This document shows positions 1 through 9,720 of a DNA stretch of 47,938 bases, in pieces; position 1 is the first letter of the stretch; each line of letters opens with the position of its first letter. Where the stretch lies: contig NC_090621.1 in NCBI RefSeq assembly GCF_004359215.1, positions 1,370,992 to 1,418,929 of the forward strand. Reading direction: 5' to 3'. The stretch comes from Bremia lactucae. Lineage: Eukaryota; Oomycota; Peronosporomycetes; Peronosporales; Peronosporaceae. The notes beneath the pieces are model-generated. The model saw nothing but the letters and a program-made list of their open reading frames with translations. It was not told the DNA's origin and ran no database searches. Position numbers and translations under genes: made by a program.

Positions 1-434
1 TTATCCGTTTCGTTCAGGATTCCATTGCTAACGCAGTGGACCGACAGAAACGGAATGCGGACAAACATGGAAGAGCAAATGTTCATTCATTTAATATTAA
101 TGATCTAGTGCTACTCTCTACGGTAAACTTACCTAAGCGATTAGTCACTAATGTGGGTAGCAGTAAACAACTACCCAAGTTCATTGGGCCTTTCCGTGTA
201 CTGCATCGCAGAGGCAATGCATACACAATAGAATTGCCACGTAGGATTCGAACGCATCCTACGTTTTACGTTGGTCGGCTCCGCCCGTACCATCAGTACG
301 CGGCTTCTTCCGAGGACGGATCTGACCAACCTTTTCCAGAATCCCTAGAAGATTATTGTGGTCACGAGTCAGCCATTTTCGTCCAACTCATACACGTAGT
401 CGACTTCCAAAGAGGGGTCGTATTCACGTGGTGA
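1..434 (+). pseudogene. Family-1 gypsy integrase C-terminus (element A)
   Basis: This is the tail of a Ty3/gypsy polyprotein that enters from the left edge of the window. Reading starts in frame at about base 11 (FVQDSIANAVDRQKRNADKH), the integrase segment just before the C-terminal domain. It continues into a typical GPF/Y-type module: LVLLSTVNLPKR, then LPKFIGPFRVL, then HPTFYVGRLRPYH. This module binds DNA and tethers integrase to chromatin. The frame stays open to a stop at 434. The homologous region of element G (27850-28230) continues into a chromodomain; here that part is missing or frameshifted, so A is truncated. The polypurine tract (about 598-608) and the LTR follow directly. Domain identity is clear, and inactivity is inferred because most of the element lies outside the window. 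Confidence 0.85.
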
Positions 435-611
435 ACCACCGCGTGCTCCCGCAACATCTATGTGTTGCGCGAGAAGAAGATACTACGGCAGACGGACCAG
501 CACCCCGCATGGATCTGTTCTTCATGCGATGGAATTTTAAATGATGGTTCTGACCAAAGTGAACACTCCATCCAATGAAAGTCAGAGTGATTGTCGTTTG
601 AGGAGGGATGA

Positions 612-1055
612 TGTAACGGGAGTATCGTTACATGAAATTAACACTTAAAGGTTGTTAATTTATATATTATCTAAAATGGAAGATAATATTTGGAGAATAT
701 TACTTTATATAGTAATGTTCAGAATTCTTATCCATACATACGTATAGGCCATTATATCTATTTATCCCGCAGACTAATCAGCTGTAAACGTAAATAAAAA
801 GAGAGAGACAGATAAGATTTCGATTGCATGTTTAGTATTAGTTCATAATTAAGTTAGCATTAATAGATAGAAAGAAGAGAAACTTAATTATATTAAAACA
901 GTTTTCATTTAACCGTCTTTAAGGTAGTTGTCTTAAAGAGAAGTCTTCCCCTGCACGTACTAGTGTACGTGAAGTGACGGAAGGCACCACTCGCAACTGA
1001 AGCAGTGCAAAGTAGACTTGTACTGAAGCAGTACAAGTCGTAGTGCCCCGTTACA
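612..1055 (+). repeat. Family-1 LTR (3' LTR of element A)
   Basis: This 444-bp LTR has perfect 9-bp terminal inverted repeats, TGTAACGGG at 612-620 and CCCGTTACA at 1047-1055. A purine-rich tract (GAGGAGGGATGA) ends just before it, as expected for plus-strand priming. The body is AT-rich. A hairpin CTTGTACT/AGTACAAG (1017-1037) and a second one at CACGTAC/GTACGTG lie near the 3' end. The reverse-complement copy at 1783-2227 shares the whole length with about 10% differences by eye. Partial copies are at 23971-24119 and 29030-29157. Confidence 0.9.
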
Positions 1056-1172
1056 CGCAGGTTTTCGCGCCATAAGCAAAAATAAATTGGAATTGAATAA
1101 AAGCCAACAACCGCTTGTTGGTTAGAAGGTGATGTAACGGGGTGTCCCGAAATATAAATATTATTTCCTACA
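1056..1172. repeat. Spacer with a stub of another LTR start
   Basis: Bases 1056-1131 are unassigned spacer. At 1133 the sequence TGTAACGGGGTGTCCCG followed by AAATATAAATATTATTTCCT resembles the first about 40 bp of a family-3 LTR (compare the minus strand at 47426 and 42959). It stops abruptly where the inverted gag fragment begins. This is a breakpoint scar, not a functional LTR. Confidence 0.5.
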
Positions 1173-1734
1173 CGAGAATGAAACGTCTGTTTGAGCCGGG
1201 CTTTAAAAGCCTGTAGCGATCCAAGACATATGGGTCGCGCATCTTAAGGCCCAATGCCCAAGTTTTGGCCCGATCTGCCAAATTTGATTGAGCGAATGCG
1301 ACTTGCATTTGCTCGTCGATAGTGTCACGTGCCCTTATGGCATCGTCCAACTCGACAAATCATCTTAAGAGGGAGTCTTCTTCGACTCCCCTATACTTAT
1401 AGATATCAATCTTTAGAGTTTCGGGACGACGCGTATGCGTCGTCCCAGGTACAGAGGTCTATACCTGTTGTAAACTCAACAGTCCTAGCTGTTGAGAGCC
1501 TTGCTGATACAGCAAGGCTACCTTCTCCTTCACCTCGTCATATTCATTTTGTATGAACTTGGCGTTGGCTGAATGGAGGGCATCTCTGTCCAAATTGGAC
1601 AGCATTGCCAATATTGCATCGTTTCCTACGGTCGAACTCATTCGTTCGACCGCACTCCTTTCTATGTCACTTAGAAAAGAGTAGCTATCACGCGAAGCGT
1701 GATGCGTATTCCCACTATCATGTGACATGTCCAT
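1168..1734 (-). pseudogene. Family-1 gag N-terminal half (inverted, truncated)
   Basis: Read on the minus strand from ATG 1734, this encodes the start of a gypsy Gag: MDMSHDSGNTHH, then SDIERSAVERMSSTV, then FVELDDAIRARDTIDEQMQV and DRAKTWALGLKMRDPYV. It is closely related to the longer copy at 22962-23873. Two in-frame stops interrupt it (after SLQQV near 1456, and at the LR*FVEL position near 1358), with a frameshift near 1210. It lacks the C-terminal half, zinc knuckle and all of pol. Its own 5' LTR is 1783-2227 with a short leader between. Bases 1423-1519 hold four consecutive hairpins (see findings). Confidence 0.85.
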
Positions 1735-1782
1735 ATTAGATGAAGGAAATGTGGTCTTGGACCGACCACAAAGTTTACCAGG

Positions 1783-2227
1783 TGTAACGGAGCACTACGA
1801 CTTGTACTGCTTCGGTACAAGTCCACTTCGCACTGCTTCAGTTGCGAGTGGTTCCTTACGTCACTTCACGTACACTAGTACGTGCAGAGGAAGACTTCTC
1901 TTTAAGACAACTACCTTAAAGACGGTTAAATGAAAACTGTATTAATATAATTAAGTTTCTCTTCTTTCTATCTGTTAATGCTAACTTAATTATGAACTAA
2001 TACTAAACATGCAATTGAAATCTTATCTGTCTCTCTCTCTTTGTTTACGCTTCCAGCTAATTAGTCAGCGTGTTAAAATAGATATAATGGCCTATACGTA
2101 TTCATGGATAAGATTTCTGAGCATTACTTTATATAGCAATATTCTTCAAATGTTATCTACCTTTTAGATAATATATTAATTAACAACCTTTAATTTATAA
2201 TTTCATGTAACGATACACCCCATTACA
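1783..2227 (-). repeat. Family-1 LTR, inverted (5' LTR of the 1168-1734 gag)
   Basis: This 445-bp LTR lies on the minus strand. On the plus strand it runs TGTAACGGAGCAC (1783) to ...CCCCATTACA (2227). It is the mirror partner of 612-1055, so two LTRs face each other about 730 bp apart. On the minus strand the end of the LTR is followed by CC and TGGTAAACTTTG (1771-1780), the position of the primer-binding site. Other family-1/3 copies read TGGTAGCA here, so this PBS is mutated after TGGTA. Confidence 0.88.
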
Positions 2228-3330
2228 CTGCGCGTGGCCTGTGAAGCTGCAAAGCTGGCAGCTACACGGCTCGGTTTAGCTGCTGGTGATGCAAATATTT
2301 CAGAACACGCTCATGCGTCTACCGTGGGAACCGCGTCGCCTCCTACTCTAATTAAAGGTGACTGGTACAAGTCACCTGCTACTCCCACAGCACGTGAATC
2401 ACCTTCTACTCCCGTAGTAGGTGACTGGGACGAGTCGGCGTCATCGTCCGACTCGGTCACGACTTTGCAGGCCTTCAGTTCGCTCGGGGCTGAGTCCGAC
2501 AAACCTACGAGCTCTGACGTGATGACGAAAGAGATAATGACGCAGTTGTTTGACTCGTCGGATCCTTTTTGTGGGGGGGGGTCATTTGGTGACTCGAAGG
2601 ATGATGATAACTCTAGTGATGTCAGAATGCGTCATCAGGACGAAGTGATTCCAAAGATTATTTCGATAAGCATACTGCTGGTGGTGCTTGTATGCATCAC
2701 AGGGACGGACTGATTCTAAGGGTCACTCCGAGAGTAATGTTAGCGTTAATGTTTACATGAACCAACGGGAGAGGGACCGCAATGCGCTGCGGTTTGTCCC
2801 CGAAATTAAATCCTACTTTCCCTCTAAGGGCAACTTAATCTGTTGGTCTGGTACGACCAACGATCGCTACAAAATCCCACTGTTCGGCTCATCCAGGCTT
2901 CACAAGTCTGGTGAGGACGAGAGATTTTTTCATCGATGCCTTTTTCCAGCATCGATCGTAAACCTGCAAGCGTGCAAAAGGATGTTACTTCATTGTTTTA
3001 AGCTTGTGAAGCATTCGTACAGAATGTGCAAAGCCTAGGCCGCGAAGCCTGGCTTGACAAACTGGATGCTTCCGCGACCAATTTGAGAGACGGACTGTTG
3101 TCGGTGCACGTTACAAGCTGCAGAGCAGTAGGGTTACCTTGCCTCTCATGGGCAAGCAATGTCTCTGCTGCTGTAAGGGTCCAGTTCAGGAGACATACTA
3201 CCATAATGACCTCATTGGAGGACGTGCATCTCTTGTGATATATGCGAAACGGATCAAGAGATTGCAAACCTTTTACGAGGGCGTGAGGCGCTTGTTTTCC
3301 GATGGACTTTGAGAAGAGGATGAAAACCCG
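2228..3330 (+). other. Unrecognised repeat ORF block ('unit U', copy 1)
   Basis: I do not recognise this block. An open frame from a GTG at 2234 to 2713 reads ACEAAKLAATRLGLAAGDAN, then Ser/Thr/Pro- and acid-rich text with GDWYKSP / GDWDESAS repeats and a hydrophobic end. A second frame, 2688-3038, contains VNVYMNQRERDRN, FFHRCLFPASI and HCFKLVKH. A third stretch (about 3100-3300) reads as KLQSSRVTLPLMGKQCLCCC, then YYHNDLIGGRASLVIYAKR. The frames abut, which suggests one protein broken by frameshifts. A diverged, rearranged copy lies at 34663-36540, so this is a dispersed repeat, perhaps the gag or accessory ORF of a retroelement. The right end is cut at about 3436 by a family-2 LTR fragment. 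Confidence 0.5.
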
Positions 3331-3435
3331 TAACCTCCATCATTAGCTGGGCTGCGAGGGCGGATACCCTCGCCAACGAACGAGATAACTCGTTCTGACC
3401 AACGGTGATTCAAGAAGCGTTTAATGCGAATAAAA

Positions 3436-3728
3436 AGAACGCTCGCAATACGTTTAAGCTCAAATCTACAGATATGGCATTTATGATTATTAAAATAGTT
3501 TATATATTTTATACTATTAAAATATAAATCAGTCTGAAAACTACTTCCTAGTTCGTAAGTGCGCACGTGGAGCCGGATTACCGCTCCTGTGACGTTCGTT
3601 GGGTGAAGTCGCTAGGCGTTCACCAACTACCTCAATGTGCGTAGGAGAAGACGGTAAAACCGTTTTTTTTGCTGTGCTAAGGTGTATACTTAAGCAGAGT
3701 GTGGCAGCAATAGACGTAACCGCCTACA
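3436..3728 (+). repeat. Family-2 LTR, 5'-truncated (5' LTR of element B)
   Basis: From AACGCTCGCAATACG to ACCGCCTACA this matches the distal about 290 bp of family-2 LTRs at 29158-29616, 30493-31032 and (inverted) 43397-43888. Shared landmarks are TATAAATCAGTCTG, GCCGGATTACCGCTCC, TTGGGTGA.GTCGCT and AGAGTGTGGC. The first about 200 bp are missing, replaced by unit U. Two bases after its end comes TGGTAGTACTAT (3731), the likely primer-binding site, sharing TGGTAG with the other families. Confidence 0.82.
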
Positions 3729-3748
3729 CTTGGTAGTACTATAAATCC

Positions 3749-5000
3749 TTGCCCGCGACCCGCATCTCGGAGCGTGTCAGTGAGGATGACCCTCAATATC
3801 GATTGAGCTCGTTTCCCCCACCTCTCCGAAAAACATCGGGAGGTGGCAGAACACTTGGCACAGGGACTGGTGAACAAGCCCTAGACAGGCTCTTAAGTTG
3901 TCTTCTTGAGCAACAGGCGTTCGTGCTCGGACAGCGAAGGGTCGCGTCCGAGGCACAAAAACATGCTGCTGCGCAGTCCGTTACTCAGCCTCAGGATGAG
4001 CTTAGGCGAGACCAGGCTCGGAGGCTAGAGCGAGGCTCATACCAGGACTAATGAGATGCTCTCCGCCTGGCCGCATCAGCCGAGGCTCATTCGAATGGAC
4101 CCGCCAAGTCCGAAGGTACGGCAGCGCACAGGATTATCCACTGGCTGTTAGCCGTTGATCAATACGGTGTCGCACAGCTCATCGAAGACGACAGCCGGAT
4201 GATGTCGCTCGCCATATCGCATCTGTGCGGTAAGGCCTCAGATTGAGCTTACTCGTCACTTATGGCAGACGGATAGGCTTTTCCTACATAGACATCTCTA
4301 AGACAAAAATCGCGCCATGATCCAGTCGCCGAACAACGAGGCGTTGCTTCAGGCGCGCTTCTTTGGGGCACGATAGGCGAAGGGATTTCTGCAAGATTAT
4401 ATGCAGGAGAATAGCTTGTGTCGGCATTCATTACCGTAGGTCCGATTCCGTAGCACATTAAGGTACCCACGTTTATGAACGGACTACTGCACGGCCCATT
4501 ACGACAGACCCTTTTCAAAAGATTCCGTCGACTATGTAAGAGGGAATCAAAATTGCCTCAAATGAGGAGCAATATTTCAACAGTACCTCGGCGGCAACTT
4601 GGAATAAGCCGTTGGTCGAGAGGTCAGATGCCTCTCCTATGGAGTTGGGCAATGCAGATGTAGTCTCCTTAAGTTCCAGCAAGTGCGGCCATATGATGGC
4701 TTGCTGCTATGCCTGAGTCTCTAGCTGGTGCGAAGAGGACGAGCAAGAGGAATCCCTTCCCAAAGGGCGAAGGCAATAACCAGAGCGCGAGACGCATGAG
4801 TTCTGCATCGAACACTGAAAGTTCGGTATATGCAGGAGCGCATTAGGGGCGGCATGCCCAACTGACGTGGACTCTGAAGCTATTCTAAAGTTCAGCGTTA
4901 TCGAGCAGATGGGTAGCATAGTCTCCAAGGTCTCAAAAGTTCGGACATCAAGTCTGCTTGGCTATAGCGCTCGGGTACGAGGCTATGACCATGTGATGAC
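3749..5000 (+). pseudogene. Gag of family-2 element B (degenerate)
   Basis: Gag-like coding begins shortly after the primer-binding site (MPATRISERVSEDDPQYRL, open to 4051). It continues in other frames through a heavily mutated capsid region. One recognisable piece is FMNGLLHGPLRQTLFKRF (about 4474-4527), matching the conserved FxxGLxxGPxR turn of gypsy Gag. Many stops and frameshifts occur. The region 4660-5000 is barely readable. Element F (31436-32290) carries a better-preserved Gag of the same family. Confidence 0.6.
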
Positions 5001-5007
5001 CCTTTAA

Positions 5008-6810
5008 ATGAATTCGGAAGCATTACAAAAATATACAAAACTGGCGGCTTTGAAACAGAGACCGGCAATGTTTGAGTCGCTTTGCCAGGATGGCAAGCGA
5101 GAAGAGGCGACCGCTTGTAAAATCGGAGGGAGTTCAAGTAATATCGCCTTCGGCTTAAGTGACTTTCCCTGTAGAGAGAAGTTCCGAGTGCTAGTCCGTA
5201 TGACCTCATCCTAGGCATGCCATGGTTGGCAAGACACCAACCGATGATATACTGGCGTACACGCACAGTTGTTAACTCTATGCAAGACACCGAAAAGGAT
5301 TTGCTCCCGGGAGAGGCTTATGCACTTGATATCGTGTCGAACACAGTTAAATGTGTGTTGACGGGATGTCGAACGTCACCAAGTCCTACCCAGCTCGTGG
5401 AGACTGGGGTAGTGAAAAGGACGATGACAAGTAGTCATGCGTCCGAATGTCCTGCACAGAGCCGAGAGCCTGTGGCAGTAGACGGCGAGCTGATAGGAAG
5501 TCAAGCGTCGCATGAACCGGAACCGGAACATTACCTAGAGCCTGTTGCGATGGAAGGGGTTTTGCCAGGAGAGTAACGGCACCCGCTTCCCAGTCAAAGG
5601 GCGTGGTTACTAGGAGCCGAGTACCGACCGGTTGAGACGATCAAACCCACATCCAAATGAGGGACCTTTGGATCAGATTCTATTGGAGAGGACAGGCCTT
5701 CGAACGAGGTCTTCGAGGCCGTCAATTAGAAAATTACGGAGTCATACTTAGTTGAGGTGCTCCGGCAAATTTTTAAACCTGTCGAAAAGATAGTAAAACT
5801 CTTGGAGATGTCGTGGGATCTGTCCCTCTCCGAACTAACGGAAGGAAAGATCCACGAAGTAGTCACACCGATTCAAAGAGAGAATTTGGTGGACTGTTGC
5901 TCGTTGTCCACAACGGATGAGAGCGTTCTAAAAACGGACAAAAAGAAACGGTTCACTGCTCAAGGTTAGGATGTCTTAAGAGACAGTCCGTTCTTTAAGG
6001 TTCTGTGGGAAATATCGTGATGTGTTCCCAGAAGAAGTGCCGAGATGCCTACAAGCAGAAAGGGACGTCGGGCACGAGATTGATCTCGAACCTAGCACCA
6101 AGATTGTGTGAACAGGCAATAGCCGTTGCCGAAAGAACAAGTCGCATACATGGATGAGTTCTTCGACAAGCGAGCCAAGGTGGGATATGTACGTGAGAGC
6201 AAGTCGCCTCAGTGCAGGCCGTCCTTTTGTGTGCGTAAAGCCACAAGTGGATGGCGCATGCTTACAATAAGCTGAACACGGCGACCGTACCGGCACAAAC
6301 GCCAATCCAGCGAACAGATGTTTTGGTAAGGTCCATGGGAAAGTCAACTATCTTTTGCGCGTTGGATTTGAAAGATGGCTTCTATCAGGTACTCATGAGA
6401 GAGTCCAATTAAGCCTAACTGCAGTAAGCGCCCCAGGCGGTGTGCTTTGGGAGTCGCTTGTGACGCCCCAAGATTTGAGAAGCGCACCAGGGACATTCAA
6501 CCGGGTGATGGCTCACGTGATGCGTCAGAACCATGCCTTCGCGCCCCATTAATTTGACCATGTATTAGTGCAGAGTAGGGCCGAGGACAGGCTTAGCGAA
6601 AAATTGTCGCACAAGCGTCATTTGAACGGTGGGTTGCAGACTCTAGAGGACGCCCAATTGTACGTCAACTTGCAAAAGTGCGTCATAGGAGTCCCCGGGA
6701 CGCCTGTGATGGGCTGCATCGTAGGTACACATGGTGTACGAGCAGACCCAGGCAGCCATCAAGAAGGCATCTGGGCCGTAAAAGACATTTCTGTAAGTTA
6801 CAGAGAAATT
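5008..6810 (+). pseudogene. Protease and reverse transcriptase of element B (degenerate)
   Basis: Protease end: YDLILGMPWLARHQPMIYW (about 5190-5250) is the flap/C-terminal strand of a gypsy aspartic protease. A Glu/Pro-rich linker follows (5460-5575, EPVAVDGELIG, EPVAMEGVLPGE). RT begins near 6000 (YRDVFPEE) and is recognisable at YNKLNTATVPAQTPIQRTDV, ALDLKDGFYQVLM (motif A, with its catalytic Asp), GGVLWESLVTPQD (motif B), and CIVGTHGVRADPG downstream. The motif C position is mutated (FDHV instead of FDDV). Stops and frameshifts occur every 50-150 bp. RNase H is missing: after 6810 the sequence passes quickly to the integrase zinc finger, implying an internal deletion. Confidence 0.7.
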
Positions 6811-6849
6811 TAATGGCCATACCGATATTGATGAGTTGTCACTAAAATA

Positions 6850-8640
6850 GCTCTTGCGAACAGTGCCAGCGCGTTGCCTGCAAAGTCCAGAAGTGCGCCA
6901 CTGAAGCCGCTACCGATTCCAACGGATCGTTGATAGTCGGTAAGTCTGACTTCATGTTTGTCATGCCGATCGACCATAAGGGTCGGACGGGGCTCGTTGT
7001 CTTTGAAGACAGATTGAGCAAAATGGTGCGTTAAGCATCATGTAAAACATCCATCACAGGCAGAAACGTAGCTCACTTGTTCCTGAATCATGTATACCGA
7101 CTCCATAGTATCGGACCGGGAACCACGGTTTACGTCAGGTTTTTGCTTCCATTTGTTTGAGCTGCCAGGTAGTAAGCTCCACATGTCGACCGTAGATCAT
7201 CCCAAGACCGATGGCCAAACAGAACGTGCCAATTGGGTCGTGGCGGACGTATTACACACGATAGCGACTCCCAAAGTATGGAGAAAACAGTTGCCCTTGT
7301 GGAATTTGCTATAAATAACAGTGGTCGCGCCAGGACGGGTGACATCATTCTTTATAAACGGACTGCGCTTTCCTCGGACGCCAGTCTCGTTTGTGCGCTG
7401 CCCGGGTCTTAGTGGGAGAGTTTCCTAATTACGCTCGGTGCGAAAGAAATACATAATTTCGTCAATATGACGATGACACGCGAGGGTATCATCTCAATGA
7501 CAGAAACTTGCCCTAGTGACCCTGCCGGATTGACAGTGGTAAGGATGGAGTCACGGCAAGGAATGCCCGTGCTCCAAACAATGACGATGTTTCGGTCTTT
7601 ACAACTACGTCCTATGACCGACCTTTCGGCGGTGTCATAGGCGAGTTGGGTGCTAAAAGCGTGAGCGAGGCTCAACGCTTCTGGATGATCGATTAGCCAT
7701 CATACGAAACATCCGTGACGCGTTGCAAGCGCGCAGGATACACAAAAAGAATATGTTGACCGAAATGGTCGCAAGAATAATGAACGCTTTTGTGTTGGAA
7801 GATAAGTACTACTCAGTACTGATACTCTACCTAAAAATGCAATTTCTGTACTACCTGGGGTTCTAATTTAGGTCCCCAACCTCCTCGACCACAGTAAATG
7901 GCCCAATGTAATGCGGCAATACGAAACTATTGCCGCATTACATTGGGCCATTTACTGTGGTCGAGGAGGTTGGGGACCTAAATTATAGGCCCACCCTCCC
8001 GTCATATATGAAAACGCACCCCGTCTTTTACGTAGGTCGTCTCAAACGGTATGTGGGTCCAAATTAGATCATAACCCCATTAGTATAATGAAATTGATGG
8101 TAATACCGACCATGGGTCGAATGTCAAACGAAAAGGGGAGATGAGGAAGGTAAAAGACTTACCTACGACCTTTTCCTCCCACGATATCGTAACGGGCTCA
8201 GAGAGCGAGGGATACAACGCGCATAATGCGGGTCCCTCAGCATCAACTTCTTCAAGATGTCCAGCCGAAGGTTCAGGTGTTCGTATCCCTAACGATCCTG
8301 CGGACGGACATCATGAGGATCTGAAGTGATTCGCAAGACGTGACCCTCGAGATTACCAATGCCTCGTTCAGCAGCATTTAACACCTGTGACTGAACGAAC
8401 GCGGGTAAGGCAGTCACGAGTAGGTGAGCCTAATATAGTCGCTACTTCTAGCGGGCGCTACCTTTATTGGTGGATGCGGGTGGGAACCAACGCTTCCTTG
8501 TTGGAAGAATTTTGCCCACCGCTCCGTTAAGCAGAGATATCAGATCCTCGTCCAATGGAGAGAATATCAGAAAGGTTTCGACTCTTGCGCACCGATCGAT
8601 ATCCTAAATATTGACGTGACTCGGTGACTGCCTATGCTGA
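6850..8640 (+). pseudogene. Integrase and chromodomain of element B (degenerate)
   Basis: Integrase pieces run in order: the second half of the HHCC finger (CEQCQRVACKVQKC, about 6858); core strand PIDHKGRTGLVVFEDRLSKM; then IVSDREPRFTSGFC with the second Asp; then DHPKTDGQTERANWV (about 7198-7242), which carries the catalytic Glu; then INGLRFPRTPVSFV. The C-terminal domain, LLSTDTLPKNAISVLPG then TKLLPHYIGPFTVVEEVGDL and HPVFYVGRLKRY, is split by an inverted duplication (7864-7985). A chromodomain remnant, LVDAGGNQRFLVGRI then YQILVQWREYQKGFDS, lies at about 8470-8610. Stops and frameshifts throughout mean it cannot make an enzyme. Confidence 0.78.
7864..7985. repeat. 58-bp perfect palindrome inside integrase
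   Basis: Arms 7864-7921 and 7928-7985 are exact reverse complements over 58 bp, separated by a 6-nt loop (CGAAAC). The right arm is the genuine integrase C-terminal coding sequence (LLPHYIGPFTVVEEVGDL). The left arm is an inverted copy of it, inserted between codons that are adjacent in related elements (compare the minus strand at 45600-45430, where no such insert exists). Confidence 0.97.
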
Positions 8641-9720
8641 GGCCTCTCCGCTAGTCTCTAATGGACTAGCAGGAGTAGCGTGGTGAGAAGAAACGGGGGG
8701 TATAGTACCGCCATGATTTATTTCATACGCAAGCGGGCGAAATTAATTCGCTGCGACCGCTATTTCACCGCATCGTAATGCAGTTGAAAGGGGCGCGTGA
8801 ATTCCGCCTCGTACTGATCTGGCGATTTATTTGAACGCAACACTACCGGGATCTAGGAAATACATCCAACCGACTTCCCCTAAGCCTTTTATGAATTATA
8901 GACGCCATAATAACTTTGAGCGTCTAGAAAAGCGCGCTCTAGGAGCGACACTTTTGGCTCGTTGATACGAGATTATTGAGATGGAGGGGGCATAAATAAT
9001 ATTCCACCCGTCACATAGCCACGTTCTATATACGACTGGCTTGTGACACTGACTGGACACGCTCACATGCTGTCGGTGGAGCTTGCGTTTAGGGTCTTCT
9101 GCGTCATACCCGTTGTGAATGATGGTCTGAACGACAGGCATTGTGGTTATACCCAACTGAGAAGCAGATGCGCCACTAATGGTCGCTTCGCTAGCCAGCG
9201 CAGACAACGAGACAGCATAGGAAAACTTTGTTGTCTCCATGTAGGAGCATGTAGTGAAGTTTGGATGGACAACAAAGTGCCATCATCCTTCCTCATTAGC
9301 TCGCTGCACTCACCACTACTATGAGGTGATGGCAATCGTGTCGATCAACAATGAGCGACGGATCTACATCCTCATTGTAAAAGTGGGATTGATTATTCAG
9401 CTCAGTTAACAGCGCGACAGCAGTAGTAGCTGTCGGCGTTGTAACTGTGGCATGAGCGACGGCGGCGTGTTAACGCGGCGCGTGCGCTTCGTGCGTGATT
9501 GAGTGGGTGTCTTTGCAGAATACCAGCTTGCCTCCTTTAGGTGGCATGTTTGGCGCCGTGTGATTAAAAAAACATGAAAATAAAAAAAACATGCACACAG
9601 GTTATTAAAGTGACTGAGAGGACTAGAGCGGCGCGTGAAGCAGCTCGCTGCCCCTTGTTCCTCATTGACGAATTTGCAAATCTAAAATTGTTCTTAAAAG
9701 GGGGGGCTATGGTTGCTCTA
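8640..9720. other. 3' region of element B with antisense Gag-like ORF remnant
   Basis: From 8640 to about 8990 the plus strand carries the family-2 polyprotein tail in pieces (LNATLPGSRKYIQ, NFERLEKRALGATLLARYE), ending in a purine tract at GAGATGGAGGGGGC. From about 9030 to 9720 the coding-like strand is the minus strand: MPPKGGKLVF from 9549, then Thr/Ala-rich text (TVTTPTATTAVALL) with several stops. A second copy at 43915-44589 reads MPHKRGHVGGSSAKTPTQPH on the same strand, and a third fragment is at 34045-34240. The 3' end has a G-rich tract (AAAAGGGGGGGCTATGG) about 8 bp before the LTR. Confidence 0.5.

Noticed and set aside
7864..7985. Palindrome as a rho-independent terminator or as two MITE ends
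   Set aside because: One arm is genuine integrase coding sequence, there is no T-tract and no target duplication, and this is eukaryotic DNA.
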